The position numbers and the translations under genes were made by a program. A stretch of DNA of 64,000 nucleotides from Hydrogenophaga sp. PBL-H3 (lineage in GTDB: Bacteria > Pseudomonadota > Gammaproteobacteria > Burkholderiales > Burkholderiaceae_C), in NCBI RefSeq assembly GCF_010104355.1, contig NZ_CP044972.1:2790001-2854000 (forward strand). The letters run 5' to 3'. The notes under the pieces were generated by a model. That model ran no database searches. It had not been told where the DNA came from and saw only the letters and a list, made by a program, of their open reading frames with translations. This document shows positions 20,701 to 28,648 of this stretch, piece by piece. Numbering within the stretch: position 1 is the first letter of the stretch; every line of letters begins with the position of its first letter.

Positions 20701-20971
20701 GGTTCCGGCGGCGATCGCCGCCGCGCGCGCCGGCAGGCTCGATCTGGCCCACCAGCATGCAGAGCAGTCGGCCTACCTGGCCAATGTGGTGATGCGCCTG
20801 CCTGCGTGGTACGCCGCGCACGATGAAGTCCGTGGGCACATCGGCGCGGCGGAGCAACGGCCACGCCACGAGACGGTCGCCCGCTTTGCCGCTGCCGCAG
20901 CCCGATTTCGCGAAGCGGGGCAACCGCTGGATGCAGCCCGGTGCGAACAGCTGGCCGCGAAGGCCGCATGA
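17798..20971 (+). CDS. SARP/BTAD-type transcriptional regulator with AAA ATPase and TPR-like repeats
   Basis: A 1057-residue protein. Residues ~15-95 form an OmpR-like winged helix (LSVTLLGRFAVAVNG, TTRDKVVDALWPQLEPD, NLRKAVFNARQALG); residues ~95-245 a bacterial transcriptional activator domain; an ATPase domain follows, with Walker A GPAGIGKS near residue 279 and Walker-B-like LLVQVDDAH near 385; the C-terminal half is Ala/Leu-rich helical TPR-like repeats. The layout is that of AfsR-like and AAA regulators in which a peptide- or ligand-responsive repeat region gates DNA binding. It lacks a C-terminal LuxR HTH. The start at MDTTSPPPQ precedes the DNA-binding domain; the frame is open upstream. 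It is divergent from the globin group, a likely target. Confidence 0.85.
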   Translation: MDTTSPPPQADAAGLLSVTLLGRFAVAVNGLEWNAERWPSLRATHLVQLLSLQPGRRTTRDKVVDALWPQLEPDAGAANLRKAVFNARQALGRHDAIVLHAGELVLWPHGSVEVDADTFERRSAAALQQGDAQGCAQAAGLYPGDLLPGSQYEGWTEPARERLRARFLDLLRASAQWRRLATLEPTDEEAHRALMRQALEAGNRSEALHWYAHVREALQHQLGVAPGAPTQALYESCVAGLQASRPIFLGRARELANAASWLQLPARQRPGAIVLRGPAGIGKSALGREIQAQAQDRGWAVMRMDATETGRAYNLVATIADRLIIDDRSVLERIGLPARAVLAQITPLAAPATPLLGPLGRHQVVGAVRRLLLAAFGGGDLLVQVDDAHLAGDADAEVLVQLAMAGAPLCLLMTVRPLAPDTFLAQGLARLQRAGVQQLVDVPPMSEDEVHRLINWAAEPPADTDLLARIAQAAQGNPFAAIELARCAASVDLDHLPASAAEAIIERLCNAPPSTVTLLKWLALSGDAHDVGAVETIAAQAQVLAFPALDSALAQGILVVSDARYRFRHELVRQALTGQIAPHRRVQMHRQIARALAESDGAHARIAAHWHAGGLAREAVPWWLAAAREALRLAAFGEALRHLDALLAVDTKHGEALRLRAEALDAQGDPAALFAYRLAAAAAGEAESHDLRAKAALAQVKMGDPKGAIQALEGVHPTSVEGRLCEALAWSGAAALGVADPAIGTAKSAIARQLALQTGDTSSLVIASWAQAAAAHARGDLHRSVWADLQETSHVPHLAVRVFDGHLCITQRFLYGARPYPQVIEFADALANEARRLGAARGLAFGTTLRGEAEWLAGDLTAARLHLREGARLHRAISGPVGEALSIQRLAEVALHEGRRDEAHELIEEALDLARQTDIGFHLLDRIYGTRISLHGHDPDAALHVMEDASASVRGPLETCPGCRITFAVPAAIAAARAGRLDLAHQHAEQSAYLANVVMRLPAWYAAHDEVRGHIGAAEQRPRHETVARFAAAAARFREAGQPLDAARCEQLAAKAA

Positions 20972-21053
20972 GCGAGCACGGGGTCAACCGACCAACCGCC
21001 GAGGCACAATGCGCGCCTGCAGCGCCTTGCTGCGCCTGAGCGAGACCCCGACC

Positions 21054-21539
21054 ATGGACCTGCCGACCCACCAACTCACCATGACGGTGCTCATGACACC
21101 CGACATGGCCAATTTCTCGGGCAATGTGCACGGCGGCACCATCCTCAAGCTGCTCGACCAGGTGGCCTACGCCTGCGCCAGCCGTTACGCGCGCAGCTAT
21201 GTGGTCACGCTCTCGGTGGACCAGGTCATGTTTCGCCAACCCATTCACGTGGGCGAGCTCGTCACCTTCATGGCGTCGGTGAACATCACCGGCACCTCGT
21301 CCATGGAGATCGGCATCAAGGTGGTCACCGAGAACATCCGCAACCAGGTGGTGCGCCACGCCAACAGCTGCTTCTTCACCATGGTGGCGGTGGGCGACGA
21401 CGGCAAGCCGGTGCCGGTGCCGCCGCTGCAGCCCGACACGCCCGACGAGCGCCGCCGCCACGCCGCCGCCCGCGTGCGCAAGCAGCTGCGCCAGGAATTC
21501 GCCAGCCGCTTCGACGAACTGCGCACCACGTCGGGCTGA
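21054..21539 (+). CDS. acyl-CoA thioesterase, hot-dog fold (YciA/BACH-like)
   Basis: A 161-residue hot-dog thioesterase. The catalytic region reads MANFSGNVHGGTILKLLDQVAYACA with the conserved N-x-H-G-G and Asp, followed by SVDQVMFRQPIHVGELVTF and a C-terminal helical extension. It hydrolyses acyl-CoA to free acid and CoA in the cytosol, usually as a hexamer. MDLPTHQLT is taken as start because homologues begin there; an in-frame ATG at 21009 would add 15 residues. It is a single gene that converges on the copper ATPase across a GC-rich hairpin. Confidence 0.88.
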   Translation: MDLPTHQLTMTVLMTPDMANFSGNVHGGTILKLLDQVAYACASRYARSYVVTLSVDQVMFRQPIHVGELVTFMASVNITGTSSMEIGIKVVTENIRNQVVRHANSCFFTMVAVGDDGKPVPVPPLQPDTPDERRRHAAARVRKQLRQEFASRFDELRTTSG

Positions 21540-21540
21540 C

Positions 21541-21566
21541 CCAGCCCGGCGCGCAGCCGGCGCTGG
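21541..21566. terminator. GC-rich hairpin between convergent genes
   Basis: Arms CCAGC/GCTGG (21541-21545 and 21562-21566) and CCGGC/GCCGG (21546-21550 and 21556-21560) close on loop GCGCA with one bulged C. It lies between two stop codons. There is no T tract on either side, so it is at best a weak or factor-assisted terminator. Confidence 0.35.
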
Positions 21567-21569
21567 ATC

Positions 21570-23753
21570 TCAGGTTTCCCTGATGGAAGCTGCCCGCAGG
21601 CGCAGGGCGTTTCCGATCACCGAGGCCGAGCTCAGGCTCATGGCCAGGGCCGCGATCATGGGCGAGAGCAGCCAGCCGGTGAACGGATACAGCAAGCCAG
21701 CGGCCAGCGGGATGCCCAGTGCGTTGTAGACAAAGGCGAACGCGAGGTTCTGCTTCATGTTGGCCACCGTGGCCACCGAGAGTGCACGGGCCGTGGCAAT
21801 GCCGCGCAAATCGCCTTTGACCAGCGTGAGCTGGGCGCTGTTCATTGCCACGTCGGTGCCGGTGCCCATGGCAATGCCCACGTCGGCGCGGGCCAGGGCC
21901 GGTGCGTCGTTGATGCCATCGCCCGCCATGGCCACCACGCGGCCCTCGGCCTGGAGCTGCTCCACCAGCTGGAGTTTGTCGGCCGGCTTCACTTCGCCAT
22001 GCACCTCCTCAATGCCCAGCCGCTGGCCGACCGAGCGCGCAGTGGTGAGGCCATCGCCCGTGGCCATGACCACGCGAATGTTCGCCCGACGCAGCGACGC
22101 CAGCGCATCGACCGTGGTCGCCTTGATCGGATCGGACACGGCCAGCAAACCGGCCAGCGCCGTGTCGACCGCGAGAAACATGACGCTCGCACCCTGTGCG
22201 CGAAGCGCTTCAGCCTCGGCGGCCAGCGGCGAGGTGTCCACACCGATCTGCTGCATCAGGACCGTGTTGCCCAAGGCCAGGCCCTCACCATCGACCCAGC
22301 CCCGCACCCCGATGCCGGATGCCGAATCAAACCGATCGGGCTTGTCCAGTGCCAGCCCTTGTTGCCTGGCCGCGGCCACGATCGCGGCGGCCAGCGGGTG
22401 TTCGCTGCCCTGGTCCAGGCTGGCGGCCAGGCGCAAGACCTCGTCCTCCGGGTAGCTGCCGTGGCCGATGGCGCGCTCGAAAGTCGGTCGGCCCTCGGTC
22501 AGGGTGCCGGTCTTGTCGACGATCAGCGTGTCGACCTTGCGCAGGTTCTCGATGGCGGCGGCGTCTCGAAACAGCACACCCTGGGTGGCGCCGCGCCCGG
22601 TGGCCACCATGATCGACATGGGCGTGGCCAGCCCCAGTGCACAAGGGCAGGCGATGATCAGCACCGCCACCGCATTGATGAGGCCATGAACCCAGCTCGG
22701 CTCGGGCCCCAGGTAGCCCCAGCCAAGGAACGTGAGCAGCGCCGCCGCCACGACCCCCACCACGAAGTAGCCGGCCACCTGGTCGGCCATGCGCTGCATG
22801 GGCGCACGCGAGCGCTGCGCCAGAGCCACCATCTGCACGATCTGCGAGAGCACGGTGGCCGAGCCCACGCGCTCGGAGCGCATCACCAGCGCGCCACTGG
22901 TGTTGAGCGTGGCGCCAATCAGTTTGTCCCCCACGCGCTTGGTCACCGGCAGCGGCTCGCCGGTGAGCATCGATTCGTCCACCGCGCTGCGGCCCTCGAC
23001 CACCGCGCCGTCGGTGGGGATCTTTTCGCCCGGGCGCACGCGCAACAGATCGCCCACATGCACATGGGCCAGCGGCACGTCTGCCTCATGCCCATCGGCC
23101 GAGATGCGCCGCGCGGTCTTGGGCGCCAGCCCCAGCAGCGAACGGATGGCCGCCGAGGTCTGCGCGCGCGCCCCGAGCTCCAGCATCTGTCCCAGCAGGG
23201 TGAGCGAGATGATCACCGCCGCCGCCTCGAAGTACACCGACACCCGTCCCATCGAGACGAACGACGCGGGAAACACCTGCGGGCTCACCGTGGCCACCAC
23301 GCTGTAGACGAACGCCGAGCCGGTGCCCAGGCCGATCAGCGTCCACATGTTGGGGCTGCGGTTGAGCACCGATTGCGCGCCCCGCACGAAAAACGGCCAG
23401 CCGGCCCACAGCACGATGGGCGCGGTGAGCACGAGTTCGATCCAGCTCTGGGTCGCCATCTCGAACCACCCCAGCCGGTGCCCAGCCATGGCAAGCACGG
23501 CCACCACCACGGTGAGGGGCAGGGTCCACCAGAAGCGGCGCTGGAAATCCAGCAGCTCGGGGTTGCGGGCTTCGTCCAGCGCGGGCATGACCGGCTCCAG
23601 CGACATGCCGCACTTGGGGCAGTTGCCCGGATGGTCCTGGCGGATCTCCGGGTGCATCGGACAGGTATAGACCGCCCCGTGTTCCAACGGGACCGGCACC
23701 GTGTCGTGGCTGTGGGCATGCCCCGCGTGATCGTGGTGGGTTCGTGCGTCCAT
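21570..23753 (-). CDS. copA: copper-translocating P-type ATPase (P1B)
   Basis: A 727-residue heavy-metal ATPase. The N-terminus is a His-rich stretch ([12 protein letters not shown]) plus a heavy-metal-binding domain [20 protein letters not shown] (about residues 29-50) instead of a classical GMTCxxC domain. Eight TMs include the ion-binding [13 protein letters not shown] (near residue 368). Catalytic motifs are DKTGTLTEG (phosphorylated Asp), SEHPLAAAI, and [21 protein letters not shown]. The CPC motif and the N- and Y-containing last TMs fit Cu(+)/Ag(+) export. The ATG at 23753 is chosen over a TTG two codons upstream because of AGGAG 7 bases before it. A CueR-type promoter sits directly upstream, supporting copper control. 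Confidence 0.92.
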   Translation of the reverse strand: MDARTHHDHAGHAHSHDTVPVPLEHGAVYTCPMHPEIRQDHPGNCPKCGMSLEPVMPALDEARNPELLDFQRRFWWTLPLTVVVAVLAMAGHRLGWFEMATQSWIELVLTAPIVLWAGWPFFVRGAQSVLNRSPNMWTLIGLGTGSAFVYSVVATVSPQVFPASFVSMGRVSVYFEAAAVIISLTLLGQMLELGARAQTSAAIRSLLGLAPKTARRISADGHEADVPLAHVHVGDLLRVRPGEKIPTDGAVVEGRSAVDESMLTGEPLPVTKRVGDKLIGATLNTSGALVMRSERVGSATVLSQIVQMVALAQRSRAPMQRMADQVAGYFVVGVVAAALLTFLGWGYLGPEPSWVHGLINAVAVLIIACPCALGLATPMSIMVATGRGATQGVLFRDAAAIENLRKVDTLIVDKTGTLTEGRPTFERAIGHGSYPEDEVLRLAASLDQGSEHPLAAAIVAAARQQGLALDKPDRFDSASGIGVRGWVDGEGLALGNTVLMQQIGVDTSPLAAEAEALRAQGASVMFLAVDTALAGLLAVSDPIKATTVDALASLRRANIRVVMATGDGLTTARSVGQRLGIEEVHGEVKPADKLQLVEQLQAEGRVVAMAGDGINDAPALARADVGIAMGTGTDVAMNSAQLTLVKGDLRGIATARALSVATVANMKQNLAFAFVYNALGIPLAAGLLYPFTGWLLSPMIAALAMSLSSASVIGNALRLRAASIRET

Positions 23754-23785
23754 GAGCAATCTCCTGCGTTGATGACAGGAGCATG

Positions 23786-23816
23786 AGCTTCATCCTTGCC
23801 GTCGTGGCAAGGTCAA
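23786..23816 (-). promoter_or_regulatory. CueR/HmrR (MerR-type) copper promoter of the P-type ATPase
   Basis: On the minus strand TTGACC (-35) is followed by an over-long 19-base spacer and GAAGCT (-10). The spacer holds the perfect dyad CCTTGCC-ACGAC-GGCAAGG (23794-23812). A 19-base spacer with a central dyad is the hallmark of MerR-family activation by DNA distortion, and the CCTTGCC half-site matches copper-responsive CueR/HmrR sites known from established work. No merR-family gene is in the window, so the activator acts in trans. Confidence 0.85.
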
Positions 23817-23820
23817 GCCT

Positions 23821-24216
23821 TCAGCGGACAGGCGGCGTGGTCGTGGCGCCCGGCATGCGCTGCATCATCATGTCCATCATGGTCTGCATCATGTCCATGC
23901 GCTGCTCCTGCATCTGCTGGCGCTGGGCCGGGTCCATGGGCATGCCACGGCCTTGCATCCCCCGCATCGCGTCCATGCCACCTTCCATGGCCTTCATGTG
24001 TTCGGCCATCAGCGCCTGGCGCTCCTCGGGTGTCTTGGCGTTCCTCATCTTGTCTTGCATCGCCTGCATTGACTGCATGCGCTCCTGCACGGCCGTGGGT
24101 GCTGCGTCCGGGTGGTGTGGTGGCGAACCGTAAGGACCACGGTGACCGCCCGGGCCCGCGCAGGCGGCCAGCAGGGCGAGGGTGGACAGTGCGGTCAAGG
24201 TCTTCAGTGCGTTCAC
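23821..24216 (-). CDS. Met-rich lipoprotein, possible copper-binding
   Basis: A 131-residue precursor. A GTG start at 24216 is chosen because the upstream ATG codons MQEN are themselves the Shine-Dalgarno (CAGGAGAACACC then GTG). The signal peptide ends in the lipobox LLAAC, giving a mature lipoprotein of about 112 residues. The mature part is a charged helix very rich in Met (over 20, e.g. MDMMQTMMDMMMQRM near the C-terminus) and Gln. Periplasmic Met-rich segments commonly bind Cu(+), and the copper ATPase gene is the next gene downstream, behind its own copper promoter. No named family recognised with certainty; function is inferred. Confidence 0.75.
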   Translation of the reverse strand: MNALKTLTALSTLALLAACAGPGGHRGPYGSPPHHPDAAPTAVQERMQSMQAMQDKMRNAKTPEERQALMAEHMKAMEGGMDAMRGMQGRGMPMDPAQRQQMQEQRMDMMQTMMDMMMQRMPGATTTPPVR

Positions 24217-24330
24217 GGTGTTCTCCTGCATGGGACATTCCCACCACCGTGAGCATGAGCGTTTCAGCGAAACAGGCGTTGCGGCAGATCAAGGAAAGGC
24301 CACAAAACGCGGTTGACTCCCTCGCACGCG

Positions 24331-24927
24331 TCAGGGCTTGCGGGCGAAGATCGTCGCGAAGGATTTCACCGTATCGCCCGGCGCCGCGAAGTCCCGCAGG
24401 TCCCACGAGATCACCTGCCAGCCGGCAAACCGGGTCTGCAGAAAATCCTTCGGAAACAGGCAATGCGCCTCGGGGTCGAACATGTCCATGTAGGTCGTGC
24501 CCTCGATCAACACGTTCACCACCATCGTGCCGCCCGGCACGAGGTGGGCCTGCAGATCGGCCAGGGTGCGCTGTGCCGTGGCGCAGTCCAGGAACATCAG
24601 CAAGCCGATCGAGACGATGGTGTCGAACTCGCCCTGCACGCTGTAGTGGCCCAGGTCGGCCACTTGCGCCTGCACCGGCAGACCCCCGGCGCTGGCCGCC
24701 TGGCGCAGGTGCGAGATCGCGACCTCGCTGGCATCGAGCGCGAGCACCGTACAGCCCGCGCGTGCGGCGGCCAGGGCCAGGTTGCCCATGCCGCAACCAA
24801 AGTCCAGCAGACGCCCCCGCAGGTGCGGCAAGGCGGCCTGCTCGAACGGGTTGAGGGCCTGTTCGGTCTGTTGGATCTGCCGCTCGAACTGGCGGTCAAA
24901 AAATTCAACGCTGCGGTTGTTGCTCAT
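24331..24927 (-). CDS. class I SAM-dependent methyltransferase, TehB-like
   Basis: A 198-residue methyltransferase. Motif I is LLDFGCGMGNLALAAARAG (about residues 40-58), followed by the acidic end of beta-2 LALDAS, VADLGHY (motif II region) and FDTIVSIGLLMFLD (motif III). The whole resembles the TehB/thiopurine branch, which methylates tellurite, chalcogens or small thiols. The substrate cannot be set from sequence. Its neighbours on both sides deal with copper and sulfur, so methylation of a toxic metalloid or sulfide species would fit. It is divergent from the rhodanese gene with an AT-rich control region between them. Confidence 0.82.
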   Translation of the reverse strand: MSNNRSVEFFDRQFERQIQQTEQALNPFEQAALPHLRGRLLDFGCGMGNLALAAARAGCTVLALDASEVAISHLRQAASAGGLPVQAQVADLGHYSVQGEFDTIVSIGLLMFLDCATAQRTLADLQAHLVPGGTMVVNVLIEGTTYMDMFDPEAHCLFPKDFLQTRFAGWQVISWDLRDFAAPGDTVKSFATIFARKP

Positions 24928-24992
24928 GGGTGCCTCGCTGGCCGCTCGGCGGCGGACGGGTTCCGGATCGTTCAGAATCCGCTCACAATATC

Positions 24993-25010
24993 AGTAATTG
25001 CTAATTTACT
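24993..25010. promoter_or_regulatory. AT-rich dyad upstream of rhodanese operon
   Basis: AGTAATTGCTAATTTACT is an imperfect palindrome (outer arms AGTAA/TTACT) in a strikingly AT-rich island between the methyltransferase and rhodanese genes. Position and composition resemble operators of the ArsR-type persulfide sensors (BigR/SqrR/YgaV) that control rhodanese and metallo-hydrolase genes. That link is inference; no arsR-like gene is in the window. Confidence 0.4.
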
Positions 25011-25030
25011 TCCAAATGACGGAGACATCC

Positions 25031-25492
25031 ATGCGACCGCGACACCTCGTTCTATCGGTGCTGAGCACCGTTGCCCTGCTCGGCTCAACCGCGGCCCTGG
25101 CCGACAAGGCAGCGGCCATTGACGAAATGGAGGCCTACCTGGAGTTCGTGGACTACGGCGGAGGCGTGATCTTTGCCGAGCAGATCCCCAAGGACGACTG
25201 GAAGAAGTTCGTGCTGATCGACGCGCGCGACGCCGGGCAGTTTGCCAAGGGCCACATCCCCGGCGCCATCAACATGGACTGGCGCCAGGTGCTGGCCAAG
25301 CGCGCATCCATTCCCAAAGACAAACCGGTGCTGATCTACTGCAACACCGGTTCGCTGTCGGCGCAGGCCGGGTTTGCACTGCGCGTGGCGGGCTGGGACA
25401 ACCTGCGCATCCTGCAAGGCGGCATGGAAGAGTGGAAGGCCAAAGGCGGCTTTGATGCCGCAAGCCGCACCGCCGCTGGCGCGAAACACTGA
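25031..25492 (+). CDS. periplasmic single-domain rhodanese
   Basis: A 153-residue exported protein: signal peptide MRPRHLVLSVLSTVALLGSTAALA, then one rhodanese domain with the entry motif FVLIDARDAGQFAKGHIPGA and the catalytic Cys104 in the loop CNTGSLSAQAG. Rhodaneses move sulfane sulfur from thiosulfate or persulfide to an acceptor; a periplasmic location suits oxidation of exogenous sulfur species. The ATG at 25031 is chosen for its Shine-Dalgarno (CGGAGAC) and because the signal peptide begins there. A metallo-hydrolase follows after 29 bases and a MOT1-type transporter after that, making a likely operon. Confidence 0.88.
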   Translation: MRPRHLVLSVLSTVALLGSTAALADKAAAIDEMEAYLEFVDYGGGVIFAEQIPKDDWKKFVLIDARDAGQFAKGHIPGAINMDWRQVLAKRASIPKDKPVLIYCNTGSLSAQAGFALRVAGWDNLRILQGGMEEWKAKGGFDAASRTAAGAKH

Positions 25493-25521
25493 CCATCAAA
25501 CCCCCACCTGAGGACCTCTCC

Positions 25522-26511
25522 ATGTTCCCGTGCTTGTCCCTCCATGCCCACCCGGTCGTGCGCCACTGGCTGGCGTGCGCCCTGGCACTGGGCCTGGCCA
25601 CCTTGAGCCTGTCTGCGACGGCGCAAACCGCGCCCGAGATGACGCCGCGCAAGGTCGGCCCCAACTCGTACTACGTGCAAGGTCAGGCCGCACTCGGCTC
25701 ACCGGCCAACCAGAACTTCATCAGCAACGCCGGCTTCGTGATCGCGCCTGAAGGCGTGGTGGTGGTCGATGCGCTGGGTTCTCCCGCGCTGGCACGCCGT
25801 CTGGTGCAGAAGATCGCCGAGATCACGCCCAAGCCGATCACCCATGTGCTGGTGACGCATTACCACGCCGACCACATCTACGGCCTGCAGGTGTTCAAGG
25901 AACTGGGCGCGCAGATCGTGGCGCAGCAGAACGCGCGGGAATACCTCAATTCCGACACCGCCGAGCAGCGCCTCGTGGCCTCGCGCACGGAGCTGGCGCC
26001 CTGGGTGGACGACAACACCCGCCTGGTGCCGGCCGACCGCTGGCTCACGGACTCCACCACGCTGGAACTGGCGGGTGCGCGCTTCGTGGTGGAGCGCGTG
26101 GGCCCCTCGCACACGCCGGAAGACCTGGCCATCCACGTGCCCTCCGAGGGCGTGCTGTTCGCCGGTGACCTCATGTTCGCCGGGCGCCTGCCCTTCGTGG
26201 GCAAGGCCGACAGCGGCCAGTGGATCGCCTCGCTGGACCGCCTGCTGCGCTTCGATGTGAAGGTGGTCGTGCCCGGCCACGGCGCGGCCTCCACCGAGCC
26301 GCGCAAGGACATGGTGGTGATGCGCGACTACCTCACCTATTTGCGCACCACCATGGGCCGGGCGGCCAAAGACCTCGTGCCGTTCGAGGAGGCCTACAGC
26401 CGCACCGACTGGAGCACGTTCGAGCCCATGCCGATGTTCCGCTTTGCCAACCGAATGAACGCTTACAACACCTACCTGCTGATGGAGGAGGAAAGCCTGC
26501 GCGGGCGCTGA
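25522..26511 (+). CDS. periplasmic MBL-fold metallo-hydrolase (SoxH-like)
   Basis: A 329-residue exported protein with an N-terminal hydrophobic signal ending near SATAQ (about residue 35). The metallo-beta-lactamase zinc motif is VTHYHADHIYG (H113, H115, D117, H118), with later ligands in VGPSHTPEDLAIH, FAGDLMF and VPGHGA. Similar periplasmic members occur in sox gene clusters (SoxH) and near quinoprotein dehydrogenases; a beta-lactamase role is unlikely for this subgroup. It directly follows the rhodanese, so a role in oxidising or hydrolysing a sulfur compound in the periplasm is the best inference. Confidence 0.85.
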   Translation: MFPCLSLHAHPVVRHWLACALALGLATLSLSATAQTAPEMTPRKVGPNSYYVQGQAALGSPANQNFISNAGFVIAPEGVVVVDALGSPALARRLVQKIAEITPKPITHVLVTHYHADHIYGLQVFKELGAQIVAQQNAREYLNSDTAEQRLVASRTELAPWVDDNTRLVPADRWLTDSTTLELAGARFVVERVGPSHTPEDLAIHVPSEGVLFAGDLMFAGRLPFVGKADSGQWIASLDRLLRFDVKVVVPGHGAASTEPRKDMVVMRDYLTYLRTTMGRAAKDLVPFEEAYSRTDWSTFEPMPMFRFANRMNAYNTYLLMEEESLRGR

Positions 26512-26546
26512 ACCCTCCCCTGCGGCGATGCCGCAGAATCGCCCGC

Positions 26547-27725
26547 ATGACACCCGCCACCGAGCCCAGCAAAGCCCTGCCCGCGCCACAGCCCCTGTCG
26601 GGTGCCACCTGGCGCGGCGACCTCGGCGGCGCGCTGGGTGATCTGGGCACCCTGCTGCCTTTTCTGGTCGGCTTCATCGTGGTCGCCGGTGTGCAGCCCA
26701 CCGCCATCCTGCTGGCGTTTGGCCTGAGCCTGGTCATCGTGGGCTGGCATTTCGGCGTGCCCATGCCGGTGCAGCCGATGAAGGCGGTGGGCGCGGCGGC
26801 ACTGGCCCACACCGCGGTCGGCACCAACGACATGCCGGCCGTGCTGGCCCTGGCCGCCCTGCTCACCGGTCTCTTTTGGTTGATCGCCGCCTGGAGCGGC
26901 CTGGCGCGCTGGCTGGCGCGGCACGTCTCGCGCGACGTGATTCACGGCATCGTGCTGGGCCTGGGCATCGCGCTCATCGTGGCGGGCCTGCGCCGCATCG
27001 AAGGCGACGCGGTGCTGGGCAGCGCATCGGTGGTGCTGGCGCTGATGTTGCTGGGCCGCGCGGGCTGGCTCACCATGCCCGTGGTGATGGCGATCGGCCT
27101 GGCAGTGGGAGGGTGGCGCCAGCCCGAACTGCTGCAAGCGGTGGCCGAGACGGCCTGGGCGCTGACGTTGCCCGCACCGCAGTGGCCGGCCCTCAGCCAG
27201 CCTGCGCTCTGGCTGGCCGCCATCGGCCTGGCGGCCGCCCAGATCCCGCTCACCTTCGGCAACGCCATTCTCGGCATCGTGGCCGAAACCCGCCGCCTGT
27301 TTCCGGCGGTGGCCGTGGACGAGAGCCGCATGGCGCGCGGCACCGGCTTCATGAACCTGCTGGCCGCAGGCCTGGGCGCGCCGCCCATGTGCTTTGGCGC
27401 GGGCGGCATGGCCGCGCAAGTGGCCTGCGGCGCACGCACAGGGCGCGCGCCCATGTTCCTGGGCGCCGCCCTGTTGCTCGCCGCCCTGTTCGCCAGCGCT
27501 CAGCTGACCCTGCTGCTGGGCATGCTGCCCGCCGGCACCATCGGCGCCATGCTGCTGGTGGCCGGCTTCTCGCTGACCATCGGCACGGCCGGCAGTTCGC
27601 GCGACAAGGAAGCGCGCGCCGTGCTGCTGACCACCGCCGCCGTGTCGGTGTGGAACGCGGGGGTGGGCGTGGTGGTGGGGGTGCTGCTGGAGGCGGGGTT
27701 GAGGGCGCGGGTACTGCGGATCTGA
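26547..27725 (+). CDS. putative sulfate/molybdate transporter, MOT1 (SulP-like) family
   Basis: A 392-residue membrane protein of about 10-11 TMs with two MOT1-type repeats. The first has GDLGGALGDLGTLLPFLVGF and FGVPMPVQPMKAVGAAAL; the second QIPLTFGNAILGIVAE and GFMNLLAAGLGAPPMCFGAGGMAAQVACGARTG. Eukaryotic MOT1 relatives move molybdate; bacterial ones are annotated as sulfate/molybdate transporters. There is no STAS domain. It is the third gene after the rhodanese and metallo-hydrolase, so sulfate (the end product of sulfur oxidation) is the likelier substrate. ATG at 26547 precedes the first TM; no strong Shine-Dalgarno is present. Confidence 0.85.
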   Translation: MTPATEPSKALPAPQPLSGATWRGDLGGALGDLGTLLPFLVGFIVVAGVQPTAILLAFGLSLVIVGWHFGVPMPVQPMKAVGAAALAHTAVGTNDMPAVLALAALLTGLFWLIAAWSGLARWLARHVSRDVIHGIVLGLGIALIVAGLRRIEGDAVLGSASVVLALMLLGRAGWLTMPVVMAIGLAVGGWRQPELLQAVAETAWALTLPAPQWPALSQPALWLAAIGLAAAQIPLTFGNAILGIVAETRRLFPAVAVDESRMARGTGFMNLLAAGLGAPPMCFGAGGMAAQVACGARTGRAPMFLGAALLLAALFASAQLTLLLGMLPAGTIGAMLLVAGFSLTIGTAGSSRDKEARAVLLTTAAVSVWNAGVGVVVGVLLEAGLRARVLRI

Positions 27726-27750
27726 GGCGGCGCCTTCATGACTGAAGCGC

Positions 27751-28530
27751 CTACAACGCCATGCAGCCGGATGCGCCGCAATACGCCACACCCGGCACGC
27801 TGTAGGCGCCTCCACCGTGGTCATAGACGCCCGGGATGCCACCACTGGCCGAAGACGTGTTCGGCTGGGGCCGGCTTGCTCCTTGAATGGAGGCCAGACA
27901 TGACGGTGGCAGGGATTGCATCAAGGACACGGTGGTTGCCTGCACCTGCAGCATGCGGTTTGTGTCCATGCTGATGGCGGCCACGATGGTGGCGCGAATC
28001 AGTTCGGGCGCGTTGGCGGCCAGGCGGTTCAGATCGTCGGCGCTGCAAGCACCAACCACCACAGGGTGGCTGTGTCGGTGCATGGCCTGCCAGCAGGCAG
28101 GCGCCACCGCTTGCTCGATACGGTCGTAGCTGGCCAGGAACCCTTGCACGTTCCCGGTTGCAGCCGCGTCGGCGAACTGCCGGGTCCCGGTCATCAGCGC
28201 CTGGATCTCCGTTTCTGAACAGCGCGACGCGATCGGCTGCAGCTGCTCCAGCACGGGTCGGCACGCGGCGGGACGACCTTTGAGGCCCGCCGTCGCGGAC
28301 AGGTACGCATCCACATCGCCCCGGTCCGCAGCGTCGAGGCCGCGCCTGGCCTCGGCAAGGATCTCGCGCACCGTATCGTCACCGCAGACGGGCGGTTGAC
28401 CCGCATCGGCGACCGGCGCCGGCACCGCAACGTCCTGGGTCGCCACCGGTGCCGTCTCGTTGGGCTTGTCGCAGGCCGCCAGCAGCGCAAGCGCCATGGC
28501 AACCAGCAAGCGCGTGTGATCGTGCGTCAT
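27751..28530 (-). CDS. hypothetical lipoprotein
   Basis: A 259-residue precursor not recognised as a known family. The signal peptide ends in the lipobox ALLAAC (Cys near residue 20), so the product is probably a membrane-anchored lipoprotein. The mature protein has an acidic Pro/Val-rich linker, then a helical domain with six or more spaced Cys (VCGDD, AACRP, SRCSE, PACWQ, VGACS, PSCLA) that could form disulfides, and a Gly/Ser-rich C-terminus ending GASGCMAL. It is convergent with the MOT1-type transporter and followed by no partner on its own strand. Function unknown. Confidence 0.65.
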   Translation of the reverse strand: MTHDHTRLLVAMALALLAACDKPNETAPVATQDVAVPAPVADAGQPPVCGDDTVREILAEARRGLDAADRGDVDAYLSATAGLKGRPAACRPVLEQLQPIASRCSETEIQALMTGTRQFADAAATGNVQGFLASYDRIEQAVAPACWQAMHRHSHPVVVGACSADDLNRLAANAPELIRATIVAAISMDTNRMLQVQATTVSLMQSLPPSCLASIQGASRPQPNTSSASGGIPGVYDHGGGAYSVPGVAYCGASGCMAL

Positions 28531-28648
28531 GCGGACCTCCTTGATTCCTGTGCCAGAAGGACGTGGCTTCCCCCGTGACTGGCTCGCTCAGGCATTGTCC
28601 GTGTCGATGGACACGAGCCCATTGAGCAAGCTCATCGGGTCGACCAAA

